DNA from: CAVQBP01 sp963710745
Lineage (GTDB): Bacteria; Bacteroidota; Ignavibacteria; Ignavibacteriales; Ignavibacteriaceae
Assembly: GCA_963710745.1 (NCBI GenBank)
Contig: CAVQBP010000019.1
Location: forward strand, 434,001-498,000
Direction of reading: 5' to 3'
Length of the DNA stretch: 64,000 bases
In this document: positions 62,666-64,000 of the stretch, piece by piece
How positions within the stretch are numbered: the stretch's first letter is position 1
How the letters are laid out: each line of letters opens with the position of its first letter
Translations under genes and position numbers: made by a program
The notes under the pieces: generated by a model
Told to the model about the DNA's origin: nothing
Database searches by the model: none
What the model saw: only the letters and a program-made list of their open reading frames with translations

Positions 62666-63388
62666 ATGTTTGCCAGGCTGTTTTTTCTATTCAGGGATAA
62701 GTCTGTATCATTAAAAAAAAATCTGTACATGTCTGTTCTACAGGTTTTATTTCTCTTTGTATTTAAACCTCAGATACTTTTAATAATTTTTTTCTTATTA
62801 CTAATCGGGATTAATCTCCTGATTTATATTTTAGAGAAAAAATATACCTATAAAAATTTAATAAGATTTTTATCTTTAGTCTTACTGATAATTTTGACTG
62901 GATTATTTACCTCAAGCAATGTGTTGATAAACTTTAATCAGGACTTAATAGATTTCATTATAAAATTATCGGGATATTTTTTCTCTTCAATAATTATTAA
63001 AAACCCAAATTGGCTGAATATAAGTATAGCTGCTGCAGGCTTTTTGTTTTTATTAAATGAAGTTAATTTTATTATCCGATATTTCTTTGAAGCACTTTCA
63101 GTAATGCCTAAAATTACCGATCAAGAGGGGAAAGCAATAGATGAAGAGGATGAGAAGGAATATAATGCGGGAAGAGTAATTGGTATGCTAGAACGCATAT
63201 TAATCTTATTTTTCGTGCTTGTCAACCAGTTTGGAGCAATAGGATTTATTATTGCCGCAAAAGGTTTTACAAGATTCAAGGAACTTGATAAAAGGGAATT
63301 TGCAGAATATGTTTTAATCGGTACTCTTCTATCATCTTTGTTTGCATTTGCTGTTGCTTTATTAATTAAACAGTTAATAACCGGTTAA
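62666..63388 (+). CDS. Membrane protein paired with SatD, DUF3307-like C-terminus
   Basis: A 240-residue protein (from ATG 62666; a TTG directly after the SatD stop at 62636 is also possible). Several hydrophobic helices; the C-terminal part VIGMLERILILFFVLVNQFGAIGFIIAAKGFTRFKEL…EYVLIGTLLS (read in parts) fits the DUF3307 family, which is found beside SatD in Bacteroidota. The N-terminal half is strongly hydrophobic and variable. The two genes are adjacent and very probably cotranscribed, suggesting a SatD regulator-membrane pair. Function unknown. Confidence 0.7.
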   Translation: MFARLFFLFRDKSVSLKKNLYMSVLQVLFLFVFKPQILLIIFFLLLIGINLLIYILEKKYTYKNLIRFLSLVLLIILTGLFTSSNVLINFNQDLIDFIIKLSGYFFSSIIIKNPNWLNISIAAAGFLFLLNEVNFIIRYFFEALSVMPKITDQEGKAIDEEDEKEYNAGRVIGMLERILILFFVLVNQFGAIGFIIAAKGFTRFKELDKREFAEYVLIGTLLSSLFAFAVALLIKQLITG

Positions 63389-63457
63389 TATATTCCGGGT
63401 CCATTTTCCAATTAAGAAGTTTCTCTAATAAATAAACCTGCTTCATCCAATAAAAAT

Positions 63458-63682
63458 TTAAGAATTATTGCCTGCTTCTTTTTTCTTAGGTTTCCAGGAT
63501 ATAAATGCCAGGCCGGCCAAAGCTCCGTATCCTGTACTAAGCCATGGGTTGCTTGTTATCGGGCAGGTTCCGGAAACACATCCGATAAAAGAATAGTAAA
63601 GATATCCCCCGGTTGCGCCAATAATAACAGGAATAATTCTTTTCACCCACTTCCTGGTATTTTGTGATTTTAATAATTCCAA
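63458..63682 (-). CDS. Small DUF6132-type membrane protein
   Basis: A 74-residue protein. Two hydrophobic helices (about 14-28 and 45-60) surround CVSGTCPITSNPW, with a Cys pair and a Pro-containing turn; the pattern matches DUF6132 proteins often found beside rhodanese and thioredoxin-like genes. It overlaps the rhodanese gene by 13 bases, so is coupled. It may handle sulfur or thiols in the membrane; this is inferred from context. Confidence 0.78.
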   Translation of the reverse strand: MELLKSQNTRKWVKRIIPVIIGATGGYLYYSFIGCVSGTCPITSNPWLSTGYGALAGLAFISWKPKKKEAGNNS

Positions 63683-63990
63683 TGACTTATTCCTCCGCTT
63701 AAATTTGCAGCATTAAAACCTTGTTTCTGCAGCATTAGGGCTGCATTAAGACTTCGATTCCCAGACCTGCAGTAGCATACAATTTCTTTATCTTTATATT
63801 TCCTGAGTTCTTCCGTTCTTCTATTCAATTGATTAAGAGGGATATGAAGCGAACCTTTAATATTTCGTGATTTCCTTTCGGCATCTGTCCTGACATCTAA
63901 AAGAAGAATGCTTCTGCTTTTTAACTTACTATTTATCTCTTCGGCATTATAATGCTTGATTTTCCTTTTGTTTATTGCTTTCCGAACCAT
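63670..63990 (-). CDS. Rhodanese-like sulfurtransferase domain protein (5' end may extend beyond the window)
   Basis: 106 residues from ATG 63990. Single rhodanese domain with LLLDVRTDAERKSRNIKGSLHIPL and the active-site loop CRSGNRS (Cys at about 77). The frame is open upstream to the window edge (…VLS before the Met), and the N-terminus VRKAINKRKIK looks like the positive flank of a transmembrane helix; the true start may therefore lie outside. Coupled with DUF6132, probably a membrane-linked sulfur-transfer pair. Confidence 0.85.
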   Translation of the reverse strand: MVRKAINKRKIKHYNAEEINSKLKSRSILLLDVRTDAERKSRNIKGSLHIPLNQLNRRTEELRKYKDKEIVCYCRSGNRSLNAALMLQKQGFNAANLSGGISHWNY

Positions 63991-64000
63991 TGAAAGAACA

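Overview
The window is AT-rich chromosomal DNA from a bacterium of the Bacteroidota/Ignavibacteriota group. An Ignavibacteriales-like genome is my best guess. The basis is gene content (DUF4783, DUF5683 and DUF6132 proteins, a PEGA-domain Ser/Thr kinase, lipoproteins with an 'NPLDPN'-type N-terminus, a SpmA-SpmB fusion, a homodimeric AceE), AT-biased codon use, and some promoters of the TTTG/TAnnTTTG type. The assignment is by inference; no rRNA gene is present to prove it.

Layout. 1-5.0 kb: the 3' end of an unknown gene, then purB with an exported peroxiredoxin, a TonB-N-like anchored protein, and plsY-htrA. 5.1-9.9 kb: a cytochrome c-like protein with an odd heme motif, an MDR oxidoreductase, a SlyD-like isomerase, Ada, and a small membrane protein. 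10.2-10.6 kb: tRNA-Gly(GCC) and tRNA-Cys(GCA) with promoter and terminator. 10.7-16 kb: a UPF0316 protein, pcm-miaA, a split AtuA pair, and prfB with an intact programmed +1 frameshift. 16.2-21.7 kb: a pullulanase-type GH13 enzyme, convergent with a six-PAS hybrid histidine kinase. 22-28.5 kb: the pyruvate dehydrogenase operon aceE-aceF-lpdA, with a four-helix-bundle gene inserted between aceF and lpdA inside a 24-bp inverted repeat. 28.8-35.3 kb: a TetR-controlled RND efflux operon whose permease gene carries a one-base frameshift. 35.6-39.2 kb: trxA, then pyrR-pyrB-pyrC behind a PyrR-type attenuator. 39.5-51.7 kb: two secreted/lipoprotein genes, an NtrY-like kinase, an AddA-like helicase-nuclease, a flavin split-barrel protein, a SpmAB fusion and a 2-hydroxyacid dehydrogenase. 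51.8-58 kb: a metallophosphoesterase, then a signalling cluster (lipoprotein, GAF-sigma54 activator, Ser/Thr kinase with PEGA domains, DUF5683 protein). 58.1-64 kb: groES-groEL under a CIRCE operator, a CPBP protease, pdxJ, a SatD/DUF3307-like pair, DUF6132 and a rhodanese.

The most unusual theme is intergenic. Several gaps hold imperfect palindromes whose arms are built from short, slightly varied words (for example AATCTTA, GTCAAAA, GGAATAAT, GATTGAAT). One pair of such arms encloses a four-helix-bundle (23S-rRNA intervening-sequence-protein family) gene within the pdh operon. A gene-less palindrome with the same words lies between pyrR and pyrB. I propose that these are full and 'empty' forms of one family of RNA-hairpin insertion elements. 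A second structural candidate is a possible H-type pseudoknot between prfB and the pullulanase gene. A third is a set of three tandem 28-bp palindromic units upstream of the SatD-like gene.
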